Shown: positions 8,561-21,280 of the stretch, piece after piece
Position numbering within the stretch: the first letter of the stretch is position 1
Layout: each line of letters opens with the position of its first letter
Source: Anticarsia gemmatalis
Lineage: Eukaryota > Arthropoda > Insecta > Lepidoptera > Erebidae
NCBI RefSeq assembly: GCF_050436995.1
Contig: NC_134751.1
Coordinates: 7,254,001 to 7,318,000, forward strand
Length of the DNA: 64,000 nucleotides
Direction: 5' to 3'
Notes under the pieces: model-generated
Told to the model about the DNA's origin: nothing
The model's input: only the letters and a program-made list of their open reading frames with translations
The model's database searches: none
Made by a program: the position numbers and the translations under genes

Positions 8561-11500
8561 TACGGGTTTCACGCTATTTGAATGCTGTTTCGTTACTCAT
8601 AACTCATTCTTATTAACGCTTTCGTGTGTCGTTAAAGCCGTTCAATGTGTTTGAATCAATCAATAATATTTAGCAATATTAGTAGCATACAAGCATTTTG
8701 TTTTAAAATGTAAAGTGTAATTAAAATCTCGTCGTTAAAAAAACGTTTAATAAATTCAGCCACTGTATATTGCAGTGGTATTCATTCCTATCTAGACTTA
8801 ATTGTTTTTTCGTCTCAGTCCATCTTGTAGCCGTCTTCATCAGACGGCGGTCTAATCCGAAATCTCATTTCCGACGAATAATTGTAGGAAATAGAGCGAG
8901 CCTTCTCGGCGTCGCACTGAAAAAAAAAACCCTTGAGGGTACCTGCTACACGTTATCTTACCCCCATTGAAGGATCACTTTCATAAAAACTGTGATTGAT
9001 ATTGTAAAATTACTACACTTTTTTTCACCTATCTTAGATACAGTTCATTAAATATAAAACATAATACAATGAGGCAATACGAAATGTTACGATTTCGATC
9101 TTGGAAATATTTCGACTTTGTTATAGTCAATATGCAAATTTGCCAAATATTGCGTTAATACTGGGTATTTTCCAGCAAAAACAATAATATCTATCATGAA
9201 AGCAACATGTATACGTAGGTAATATACATATGTAATTATGTAAATAATAACAATCTTAAGGTATTTCGAACATTGGCCCATTAAATGTGTTGTTTGAAAC
9301 TTAATTAATCGTCCATTGTTGTACTAACTAGTAATACAGGAAATTAATCAGACTTATAAATGAATCAAGATCCCGCATCGGTATGGCACGTTAACGGCAA
9401 ACAAAGGCAAACGCCTGCAGCAAATTATATAGAGCCTTGTAAATTTATACATGAGTATGTAGTTGTATAAGTTAGCGAGGTGGACCTCGCTAAGTGATTG
9501 GATCGGTCCATTATCTTCTATCTGCTGATTTCTTCAGAGCACTCCAACTCTTTTGATTCACTCTAAGCAATGAATGTAAATGTGCGGTATTTATCTATTT
9601 TGCGATGGGAAGAGTATAAAAGGCTATCCTACAATATAGTCTATCAGCAGTTATAATGAAATTGTTTTCTTATCTATTGCTTAAGGGTATGGCTATATTG
9701 AAGAAGATGGTATGCCTCGCTGCCTCGGCTAATATTAACATATTATACGCCTCGATAACATTCGGTTAGGTTTTTATACACGTTTTACCCGTATTTTGCT
9801 GAGATTACCTACCAGTGTTACTGAAGCAGCAGCGTCCTTTTAAACGATATCATCACCTTTTCACGGCTGGAAGTCGTAGGTACGTAGAAGCGACTTGGGA
9901 TTTGAAGATTTAAGACAGTTCCGTGCAGAAAGTACTCACGAAAACGATGTATTTAAACGACTTTACTGGAACGTAAGTGCTATTACATTAACAATTCCGG
10001 TAAACAACAATTCACACTTACATATATCATGCTCTTAGTTCAATAGTTAATTTATGTGCATACATATTTATAGCTAACGTAAGTACCTAGAAATATTGTA
10101 AGGAGAATCGAGAGAGTTACGAGGTAGACTTATGGCTTCCATTCAGTAGAGGAGAGATAATGCTTGCAGGCAATCACATAAGTGGATCAAATAGCTGTAG
10201 TCCATTTGGATAATGAACTAGCGACTCTGTAGCCTCGCCGAGTTCTTTTTATTGTGCACTCGTTCATATAACTAATATTGACTATTTATGTTTCAGTCTT
10301 TCTCTATGTGCTCTTATAGAATTCGATGTTTTTAAATCGTGCTATAATAAATGATGGACTGATCTGTTTGTAGGACTGAATTGGCTCCGTTTTAACTCGT
10401 AAATCAGTGTTCTATTCATAAATGAAATAGTTTGATCAGTCATGCCAATTTAGGAAATACATATATTATTTATGCAGCATCACCATTTTCACAGCACTTG
10501 GAAGGACACAGCTAATCTATTTGGCGATATTTGGTTATTTGTCGTCTTTTGGTATTAGTTATAAACATAATTATGAATTTAAAATATAAATAACATTCCT
10601 TAACGAAAACGTATGGCAAACGTATTAAATACAAGGATAAGAAATAAATATTGTTTACAAGTTATTATTATTCGCGAGACTTGTTTATAAACATGGTCAG
10701 GCAGCATTTAGTAAGTAATTATATTATTTGCAAAAATACATTTAACAGCCTTGCCATTTTTGGCATTACTTGTTGTAGCAAGTGACATAAGCGGAATATT
10801 TAAACGTTTAAACATTTACTTTCAAAATTCTTATGTTTACGAACGTATATTTTTATGTGTTTCCTTTTAACGCCAGTTTATCATTAACTTTGTAGATTTA
10901 TTTATTTATTATTAAAACCCTTAATTAAGCACTTGTTTCGATTTTTTATCCAATCCTTTCAATTTCACCATACGGCTAAACAAATGAGCACATCAAAAGC
11001 CGGTCCCGTTTATTCAATCGAGATAACAACCGTTAAGACATGTCAAAGGCCTTAGGGCGACTTGAACAACTTTGTCATTAGGTTGACCACTTAACATGCG
11101 AGAGGAAGAAAGATCCTATACAATACTACTTACTTCTTATACTTTGACTCCTTACTGTAAATTATTTTTACTTAACAAACCTCTTTAGAACAATGTACCT
11201 CTAAATCCCAAAATAGAGGTTGTATAAATAACTATGTGTGGATAGTGGTAGTGTGTATACTGAAAGTGGTATCTGATCAATCCATTATCGCAGGCGGTAC
11301 TCTGTCCAGGAGCTGTTAGGCTCGCAACTTGGCGACACACATTTTCCATTTCCCCCCTTGTCCCAACACCGGCCCAGTTTCGCGTCTTCCATAATTCAAT
11401 CCATACCGAATCCATTGTGCGACGATACACTACTCGATAACACACCTATAGCCATTTTGTGTGCAGATTTAGTTTGTATTGTTGACTTGTTTATTGTTTT

Positions 11501-12900
11501 TTTCCTTTTTTGTATTATCTGATTATCGGAAAAGACGTTTTATGATAATGTTTTTTGTCTTCTATTTTGCATAACAAATAATTTGATTATTTAATCTATA
11601 GAATAAACTAATCGATCTGTCAACTGTTTTAACTCTTTTTTCTATTTAAATATAGGTAAATGTGTAGGGAGGTATTATATTTATTTCTACTAAAGCCCGA
11701 GTTAGTATAATATAATCTTGTTTATTTCGTTGGTTGTTAAATGGAAATTTAATTCAAAATTATTAAAATCGTGATTTTAAACTACAATTTTCCTCTCGTT
11801 TTTTTTAGGGGTTGTAGACAAATATACCTTATTAAACTTATGAATTCAATTACGAACGATAATATTTTACGTTTCATATACTTAGGTACTTTTAAAAACA
11901 AACTCTTCACGATTAAGTTTGTATCAAAGTATTAAGTACAATTTACAATTCTTTAGTTGAACTTTTTTATTAAAATCTTTAATATTGGTATATGTGATAT
12001 GAAATGTAATTTTCACATTAGTTTATCTATAATAGACTCGTTTCAGCACTGCTTTGTTAGGCTCTTGGCGCACTAATGGACTGAACTCGGTAGAGCCGGT
12101 AGCCACCAATTTTAGGCTGTGTTATTACAAAATTATTAGTAACACACTTCTAGGTTATGAAAACCGGGACATTAATTTATCTCTCTAATATAAACAGTTT
12201 ACAATATCACTGTCCAGATCCAGTAGTTGTATTATTAACCGTATTTTTTTCTAGGTATTAACTTTTCGTTGGTTGATATTATTAAACCGGAATCAGGAAG
12301 ATAGCTAAATTAATTGGAGTCTAGCCTTTTCCCGAGTAACACACGATGTCAATTATATTTTCGAACACAATCTATTATTTAAGTGTAGTCTACACGGGTC
12401 TAATTTAGTTCAATTATCGTTGTTTTAATACACAATCTCGTTGGTAGTATGCAAATATACAAGGTACATGCTTCAACAGCGTCCAGTAATCTATTTTAAG
12501 ATCGAATGTCCACGAACACAGATATGCACTTTGCTTTGACTGTTCCGAGACCGGTGACATTTCTGCTTTAGTGTCTCTACATTAGAATTGAAACGTGAAG
12601 GTATTATTAATTTGCTCTAAAGATACCTTTAAATTTCAAGAGACCTGACCGGCGTTTCTGATATTATTGATTGCGGTATTGATTGAAATAGATTTTAAAA
12701 TGAATTCTATAGATTTGACATCATAGTGTTTATAGAAAAAAGCTAAATAATGGTAAGTATAAAGTTATAGATGGAGAGGAGCTCTATAATGACAAAGTTT
12801 TCCTGAATAGGAGCCGAAATGTAAGCAACATTTTAAAACAATTGATATAACATAGTAGTTGAAAGTTTAATTGAAAAATGCCATGTAGCAATTTGTAAGT
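8561..12900. other. AT-rich intergenic DNA
   Basis: No coding exon, RNA gene or known repeat was recognised. The one structured spot is a 10-bp-arm inverted repeat at 9472-9493. Homopolymer A/T runs and TTAATTAA cores are common. Confidence 0.4.
9472..9493. repeat. Perfect inverted repeat, 10-bp arms
   Basis: The arms TTAGCGAGGT and ACCTCGCTAA are separated by only GG, giving a near-perfect palindrome. Such a short spacer favours a paired protein-binding site over an RNA stem. It has no tie to a gene. Confidence 0.75.
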
Positions 12901-15900
12901 TTAGGATTGGTTTAGCGCTCCATCAGATAGTGTTGCGCATCAGCGAGGGCCAGGGCTGCACTAACGCAGTGCCAGTGTTTCCTTGATCCAGTCTATTTCG
13001 GCGAGATCCATTACCTCGAGAGAGGCAAGAAGCAATCTCATTGAATGACCGTCTTCACCCCCACATCCCTCCTGTACCGAGTGCGCCCCACCCCCACTGA
13101 TCCACACCAATCGGTAAATATGCGTGTTAAATATGTATGTGCTGTAAGACGCTCGTAAGTGTATTAGATTTTGCTTGCTTTTTCATTCTGTCAAGTAAGT
13201 ACATACACACTAGTCAATGCGGCCGTAAACATCTCCATTCAATTTGCTTACGCATGCGGTGCACGCACCGATTTATTTCCTCGCGAAAACCCGTGGTATC
13301 TAAAAGGATTAGCAGCCGGTGGTAATTTATCATTGATGTTTAAGTAACGAATGGCTTCGCTTCCCTCTAATAACTTGTGCAATCAAATCGAATAAACTTC
13401 AGTAGTTTGGTAGAGACGCTTTACCTAAAAAACATACTTGGCTGCGATATTTATTTAGGTACACAAACATACTTAAAATCCACTCGCTTATTTGAATCTA
13501 TAAGTCGTTGCGCAGGCGAGGCTTAAGTAATAACTTCTATCTGGCAAAAGCGAAAACTTGGAATGCACTTCGCACGAAGTGACTAGACTTTTCCATTAGG
13601 GGCAATTATCAGGCACAACAGAGGATCCCGTGCTTTCACCACTCGGAGTAGTCGAGTCTCGGAGCAACCCCATCCCGGCGACGGAACCTGTTAGAGATAA
13701 CGTCATAAAGTCGCCGATGCACAGAGCCGGACTAACGTCTTTGCTGTTGCGACGCCCTCACCTCGGGATAATGGACCGCGCTCCCCGCACCCCCCGACAC
13801 CACCCCACACGCCCTGTTTTCAGATACGAATTTGCAATATTTATCATCAACTCCTTCAAATGGAACAGTTTCTACATATCATTCTCACTCGATATTCAAC
13901 GGATGCCTTCAATTTTTATTAAATAATTTTATTTGGTGTTTTTCATACACTGGTATATCACGATTTAAAGGATCGTTTCGTTCCGATATTCGCAGTTATT
14001 CAGTGTTATTCTGATTTCCCGCGAGAACCCTAAATTCTCCGGGCCCATTACAAGTAGCTTAATTTTTCCAAATGGTTCCAGGTAATAAACTTCATCTAGA
14101 CATAAAAAAAATACTTTAATCTCAATTATTATTATGATAGATTGAAATTTTACAAATAATTGATTATGAACTACACACTAAACGTTTTTAATGAACCACA
14201 AACAAACCGACGTGCGCAATATTTACTACATAACACGATAGTGGACTCACCTCTTATACAAACAATAATTATCACTAACATGATCCATTAGCTTTTAGAG
14301 ATGTCCATGTATAGTGATGTTAAATAATCGGCTCATGACAAGCGTAAGACTGCTAATGAACTAATGGCGTATCAAACATCCCATACTCTCGGCTCGCCCG
14401 CTCCCCCGGTTCGGTCGGCCTCTCTCGGTTAATGGAGCAATGATGGTCCGTCACTCTACATTTGACTAGGCGGCTCTCACTTCGCCACTCGGTACTTACC
14501 TAATGCTCGTGAACCTACACACTACACACACTGACGTCACTAACGTACATTATTTTATATTATAAAGCTGTGAAGGTGCTATATTGTCTCTGGCACCGGT
14601 TACCATCAAATCAGTTTGTTTATGACGCACGAGTAATGTTCCCATTGTTCTACCTTTTAAAAGATATCCGACAAATGTACCTACTCTTTTGTACTTATTT
14701 CTACTTAGAGTAAATTCAGCTAATACTTGTTTTTTTTAAATAAATTAATACCACTTACCCTGTTCTTTACGGTTTAATGATATATGTCTATTTGTGATTA
14801 ATATATTTATTATTATATTATATTGTACTCAAACAGTTTTAAAACATTCATCCCCACTAATTGTGGTATAATAAGTGCTTTTCAAAGTATTTATAGCTGA
14901 AGCATGAACATTCACGATTAAAAGGAAAAACATGTTGTAACAGTTTTCTTATTTCATGGCATTTTCTTTGATGCGTACATCCGAAAGAATCTCAAATAGT
15001 AAAAATCTTTTTAGGCTTATGTCCAGCGTTGTGTGGGTCCACAAATGTCGCTAAAAGGCTGGACGTCATTGTTTATCCGGGCAACATTAGGCGGGTAACC
15101 GGACACGCGCGCGCTGAGTGCGCTACAAGTATCCGCTTTCAACTCATTACGGCTCGGACGTGGTGCGTAGGCAGCCAACCCCCTCGCTACCCACTCCCGG
15201 CCATCTTTGTCCTTCAATCCCTCTTACAATCTTCGATCCAATTTCGAATACCCATACATCCGTCTAATGTTGGATTCCGCGTTTGATTAGATGACAACAT
15301 TGGGTGGACCGACGCTTTCGGGAGTGATTGTTTGCGACACTTTTATTTAAAAGCTACATTCTATTGTTTTGTATTTATTCGTACCTACACTGCCTACATA
15401 GATTGCTACACGAATGTTTATCTAAGTTTTTCGTTTCTTTTTCTTTGTCTACTTTCCTCGCTCTAAACGACCAATACTTATTTACATAAATAGTCTAATA
15501 GCTGTAATAACATTTTATATTTAGACACAAATCTGTCGAGTAATATTTGCGCCAACCAATTTCCAGCACAAAAAGTTAATCAAGCAGATTTGTTCCAAAT
15601 TAACAATAAAGAAGATTGCGACCTCATGTCAGATGTAATCGCAAAATAAAGTGACACAAGTATCTTAATCAAGTGTCCATTCCCGGGAGTTAGAGGCGGT
15701 GGAGCTGTCCGTTATGGGCGATTCCGTATAAAACTGGACTGCCCGCGGCGGGTTGCTCGTCCCGTGCAATAACAGTTTCGACAAATTGAGTCCGCTGACA
15801 TTGAAGCTGTACGACATTGTAACCGGCTATTAATACACTTACATGTCACATTAAATTAACCGTATGCAAATCTTTATACGAGATAAAGACACGAGCGTGG

Positions 15901-18900
15901 TCCCCTTTCAAATTAAAGTGCCTGACACTAATCCTTCCGTTTGGTGAGTCTTATACCGATTTATACTACACTACATACGCTGTGTAGAACCAATATTGTG
16001 TGTCAATTACGGAAAGCAAACAGTATTAATAAAATAGTTTGCGAAAGTAATTTTATGAGAAAAATCATGTTGCGAGTGGCGGGGTCGCAGCGAGCTTACC
16101 GACCGCAATAACATAACCGTTTGGACAAATTGTGGCTCGCTTGGGCCGGGATTAGCGGCTTTATGGAACAATTCGCGTATAGAATACCATCTCCAGCTTC
16201 CTGATAATTGATATCAATGCGCAACGTCCAACTGAGAAAGGAATTAAGCGCTCATTTATCTGTGTTTCTTTTTATTACGTCGCCGCTTGACTCCACGAGG
16301 CTAATTGAAGGAAGAATTGGACAGATTGCACGAATGACTAATCAAATTAAAGGACACAAACTGCTTACTTTCATTACTGCTCTGACTGAGGTATTTTAGA
16401 TAATTCACTCTTATTTGTTTGCGAAATGGGTTTTAAGTTAGTATTTATTGTTTTGTTTGATTTAAAAAATAAGCCGTGTTTAGTACTGATTACTAAACTA
16501 ATACGAAACATTATTTACGTCATTCCTATACCTAACATTAGTAGTTATAAGAATATTAAATTATTTATATCGCAATTAAACTACAAGAATTTCCATTTTC
16601 TGCGAGCCAATGTTCTAATCGGCTAATTTAATTTAAATCTCAAATCAGATTAGAAGGTACCTACATCCAAACAGCGAGCGTAAATTAGTTTTTTCTTAAC
16701 ACAAGCCATTCTGAATAGTAAACAAAATGAATGGGCCGCCCTAAGCAAAGTTTAATCCGTTTTTATTACGAAGAAAAGAAGTAATTACTCTACCCTTAAC
16801 GCTATAGAGGGTTGGAGCCCGAGGTAAAAATTTCCATAGATTTATCATAAGCAAATTAAGTTTATAATTAAAAACAGGAGTTTTGTATAGAAGTAATTTG
16901 AATATGTAAATAATATTCAGCATGTTGCTTATTACAAAAATCTGACGCTCCGTCTTTCTTAGACAATGGTAGCCTAGCTGGAGAGATGAAAATGTTCATG
17001 TTTTTGTATGGATTTCAATTATTTGTATGAGAGGATAATTCAATTTGGTTATAATTATGATAAGAAAATGTATCGATTTATAGGAAATATGTCGAAGGAC
17101 GTGTAGAGGAGTGGGTAATTCGTTATGGAGCCGGTGGAGGGGCACGCGCCGCCCCCGCAATTATCCTCCTCTCAGCGCCCTAATTATTCCATTAGCTGAG
17201 CAAATAATGATAAATCAACTGATTAATAGTTAGTTCAATCAATAATACGCCAAGCAAGCTTGTGATTGTTATGAAGTATTGAATATTGATCAAATGTTAA
17301 TATGAACTCATTTTCAGAACGCTTTAGTTTTAGTGTTTATTTATTGTCTTCTGTTTTTATAAAATAACGTCACCACATTCATTCTTTCAATTAGATTTGA
17401 AAGAATTTGTATTGTCGTAGGGTTGTCCGTAATCAAAATTAGAAATGCAAAAAGAAAGTTCGCATTCTGCACTCTACACTCTAACAAGTGGTTACGAAAA
17501 CTGGAAACGCATTCAGAAGTTCCGTGAGCCCATTCATCCACGGTCAACACTCTCATTCCGAGTGACGGTTTTATCACTTCATCAAGATACCAGTGAAATC
17601 AATTTAAAGCCCGTAAGGCCGAGCGGACTCACCTAAGAGTCCCTAAAAGTCCCGAAGGCGGGCGTCCCTGCCGCCCGTCTCGTTCGCTCGTGCCCGTTTA
17701 TAAACGGTTTTATTGCTTTCGGAGCAACCGAACATTATTAAACTTTTCCAATTTCGATTTATCACGTAGCTGTCGGAATTTAATACCGCCCTACCTTCGG
17801 CGGAGGCGATCGCCCGCCGCGTGATTACAATACACGTCGTTAATAATACGAGTTGAGTGCGGTGGCGGCGCGGGCGCGACGAGCTCAGCTGACTCCGTTA
17901 TGACGTGACGGGACCGCGCCGCCGACCACCCTCCGGCTGGCCCGGCTGCCCCGCTGCCGACTGGCTACACATTACACCCCTCCAGACCATATTGCTCTTG
18001 TAATTTCAACTTGTCATAACTATTTCTATATTGAGTAACCACTTTTAAAGTAAGGGTCGTGAATTCTCGGAAAACCGGTGGAAAACAGGGTGTACTCACA
18101 GCTTGCTACCTCACGGAAGTTGGATTAGACAAAGTATCGAATAACTCCCAATCATACCTTCATCTCTTAATAATAGATAAGGTCTGTATCGTCCTGAAAT
18201 AATCTTTTATCCGTCAGGAAAATAAACCAAATAAGAAAATGATAAAAGAAACATTTCAGAAGATAATATAATAAATGTAGCCCGAGTATATCTGCTTTAC
18301 ATATCTGCAAATATCAACAAAATAAAGTCTATAATATCGGCCGGGGTTAAAATTATGAAGCTAAAACTGTATGTTATTGAAAACGTGACGTACATTTACA
18401 TGGGTTAGCGTCTAAGTACGAGATTTCATGCGGAGATATATGAAATAGGTTGGATATAAAGTGATGTTGGATACAAATTGAAAATATTTATTAAAAATTC
18501 AATTGTAAGTTGGCAAGTAAACAAAGGAATATTTTTGCAGTTCAGCTAAACCGTTCAAAGTTTCGTAGTAGATTTGGCTTTGATTACAGCAATTTATGGA
18601 TATTAATTTATACCTATTGATACAAAAAAGGGATTGATGATTAGAAGCCGTGACTTGTAACCGTTGCCGTAACTTTGAGCTTAACGTCTAGGAAAATGAC
18701 TTACTTGAATTGCTCAATGTACCTAGTCCTACATTTGACTTATGTCTTATCTTAAAATCATTTCAGTAAAAATATGTTAAAATATGTCATTCTATTCACT
18801 TCCGTGGAAAACAAAACAAGACTTGTCGTAACGTTGTCTACCGATAAGTCCGACAAGGTCTTGACAAATTGGATGTTTATGTTCCCGAAAAGAAAAAAAA

Positions 18901-20489
18901 AGAGTAGAAATACAGTGTGTACAATAATAAGTGTTGTATGAAACAGGGTGTATGTGGTGAGCAGCGGCGACGAGCGCGGACGTCGGCCGGCGCGGTGCAA
19001 TCTACTCACATTCATAGCGCCAATCAAGCACCGACCCACTGCCATCCGCGCCCCTTATCTACACCCCGGACTGGCGTGGATTCTGCACAACAAATTATAT
19101 AAATAAACACAATGTCGCTATTAATGTTTAAAGGAGTCGCCAAGAAATAACCTCTGCAAGTTTTAAATTCATTTTGAAGAGAACTCTTGCTACAGAAATT
19201 AAATATTTGTGTTGTCAGGCTCGTTTCCTATTGAAGAAAAACACAAGTGCAATACGTCTGAAAAAAAAAACTCCTTTGTTAGCTGAATATAATTCAGCTA
19301 AATTTACATAAAGACTTACATAAGAGATTTTTTATATAATTCAAAAATAAGAGTCAAAATATGTTATTTACTATTCATGAACTTTATAAATATGCCTCGA
19401 AATATACAATAAGTAAAAGGGTATTTAATTTTTGTTAACATGGTACATTTGATCTAACAATCAAAGTTAAAGCCATTAGTAGAAATCGACATCACTCGAT
19501 ACTTACTGTGTGATCAAATGATTCTTAATAGAATGTAATTGAAACTCAGTAAGCTGTAGCAATTAACGTATTTTGATTTGAAGTCTAACAAGCAAAGTTG
19601 AAGGCGTGTCGTTAGACTCGACCGATATTAATGAGACTGTCTCTCTTATTAAAACTCTTTAGACTTATTCTACCTAGTTAACTGTTTTCCAGTGTGATAA
19701 AGTTCCTTGTACGTAAGTTAAATTGTAAACTGACAAGTAGACGCGCGTGGTTAAACTGAGAGAATTTTCTTTATTTAACTAAGTACTAAATTGTTTAGTG
19801 GGATCGTAATTATATTATTTTAGACTGCGGGTCTTAAATGTCGTGAGACGATTTTTAGAATGCGATTTAGGCAGTATCAATAAAAAATTGTTTTCTCGAT
19901 TTTATTAATGTTAACGCTTTAAAAAATGGTCAACATTGTTAAAAAAAAGGTAGTTATATGTGTCATCTAATTTGTAAAACCAAGTAGGTACCTATACTAC
20001 CTATCTATACAATTTTTTTGTAATAATATCTGAACAAAAATAAAAAGAACTGCGGTAAATTCTGCATTAGTTGTTGAATACGTCCCTGCGTCCAGAGCTC
20101 ACGTACGACCGCTCGTAAGTTCAATGGAGGTGTTGATTAAAAATATTTCCCATGTGCGGGCGGATAAAGCCCAATTGGGCCGGCAATCAACCGCCCGCGC
20201 CCCGTCCGTGCCCCGGCCGTGCCCCGTTCGCCGCTAATCATGCGCGCTACTTGCCCCGCTTATTGCACACACGCTTTTCTCTGTAGTTCTCTTTGTACAC
20301 ATTACACAGGTGCCGTGAAGACAAAGGAATTGGACGGTAATCGGCCATTTTGATGTGCGTTATCAGAATTCTTGGTTTTTTAAAGGTTTTATGCTACTTG
20401 TGGGAGCTTTTGAAAGTGATATTTGATTTTAAATCGTGTTTTTCAGGAAAGACGCTTTAAAGATGTTGGTCAGATCTTAAGTTTTTTTT
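12901..20489. other. Gene-free block with scattered CpG-rich islands
   Basis: No supported exon. Islands richer in G+C occur at about 13620-13810, 14390-14420, 15050-15200, 17640-17960 (the strongest, with GGCGGCGCGGGCGCG) and 20150-20235. They are set in AT-rich DNA with many TAATTA and ATTAGC cores. Open frames in the islands lack splice signals and protein-like composition. This is read as possible regulatory DNA. Confidence 0.4.
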
Positions 20490-21280
20490 AAACTAGGGAC
20501 TTTCGCAACAAATAGCGATAGACACAATTATAACACTAGAAACAGACACAAATTAGTAGGTCCCCATCATCGTTTACACAAGGTGCACAATTCGTTTGTA
20601 GGTCTCGGCATTCGTTTCTTCAACAAGCTTCCCAAGCACATCATGGATTTACCCCTGCCAAAATTCAAAGTTGCTGTTAAGGAACATCTCGTTAGGAAGG
20701 CTTATTACAGAGTTGATGAGTATCTAAACGACAATAGCTCTTGGGATTAGTCGCTCGCTTGATTAGGATTCTTTGACATTAGGGAACTTTGCTATAAATT
20801 GTATAAACTCAGTAGCAGTAGGTCTAATATTGTAAAATATGGGCAATTAATGATGCAATTAGGTGATGTTACGTACAATTTGATGTTATTCATAAAACTG
20901 TCACTTTTTTTCTTTTATAATGTTCACAACCAGTGTGCTCACTTGCTGCCCATATTCTTATTATCACATGCTAGTAGGTGCTCCCAACATACGGTACGAT
21001 CAGAGACTAATAAATAACCTAGCTATATTAATTTAACTTAATTGACGTTTAGTCTATATCGCTGATTGTTGGCAGCTCCTCGCATGGTCAATTATTGTAT
21101 CAACCACATTGTAAAACTTTTGGCGATTGAAAAGAGTGGCCGTGAGTTTCTCGCTAGCTCTTCTCATAAGGCTCTACCCCCTTTCCGAGCTAGTGGTAGA
21201 TTCAGTAATTGTAACGACTATCATAAGTGTCAATATTTGACCTAAATGAATAAATGATTTGATTTTGATTTTGATTTTGA
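20490..21280 (+). mobile_element. 5'-truncated non-LTR retrotransposon (LINE) 3' end
   Basis: The plus strand encodes the C-terminal end of a LINE ORF2 up to the TAG at 20748-20750. Readable parts include HNYNTRN, GIRFFNKLP and PKFKVAVKEHLVRKAYY. A non-coding tail of about 500 bp follows, with the common GAGCTAGTGGTA block, and ends in GATTTT repeats at 21256-21280. The shape is typical of 5' truncation on insertion. The clade is probably Jockey- or CR1-like. Upstream of about 20490 the frame is lost. Confidence 0.8.
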
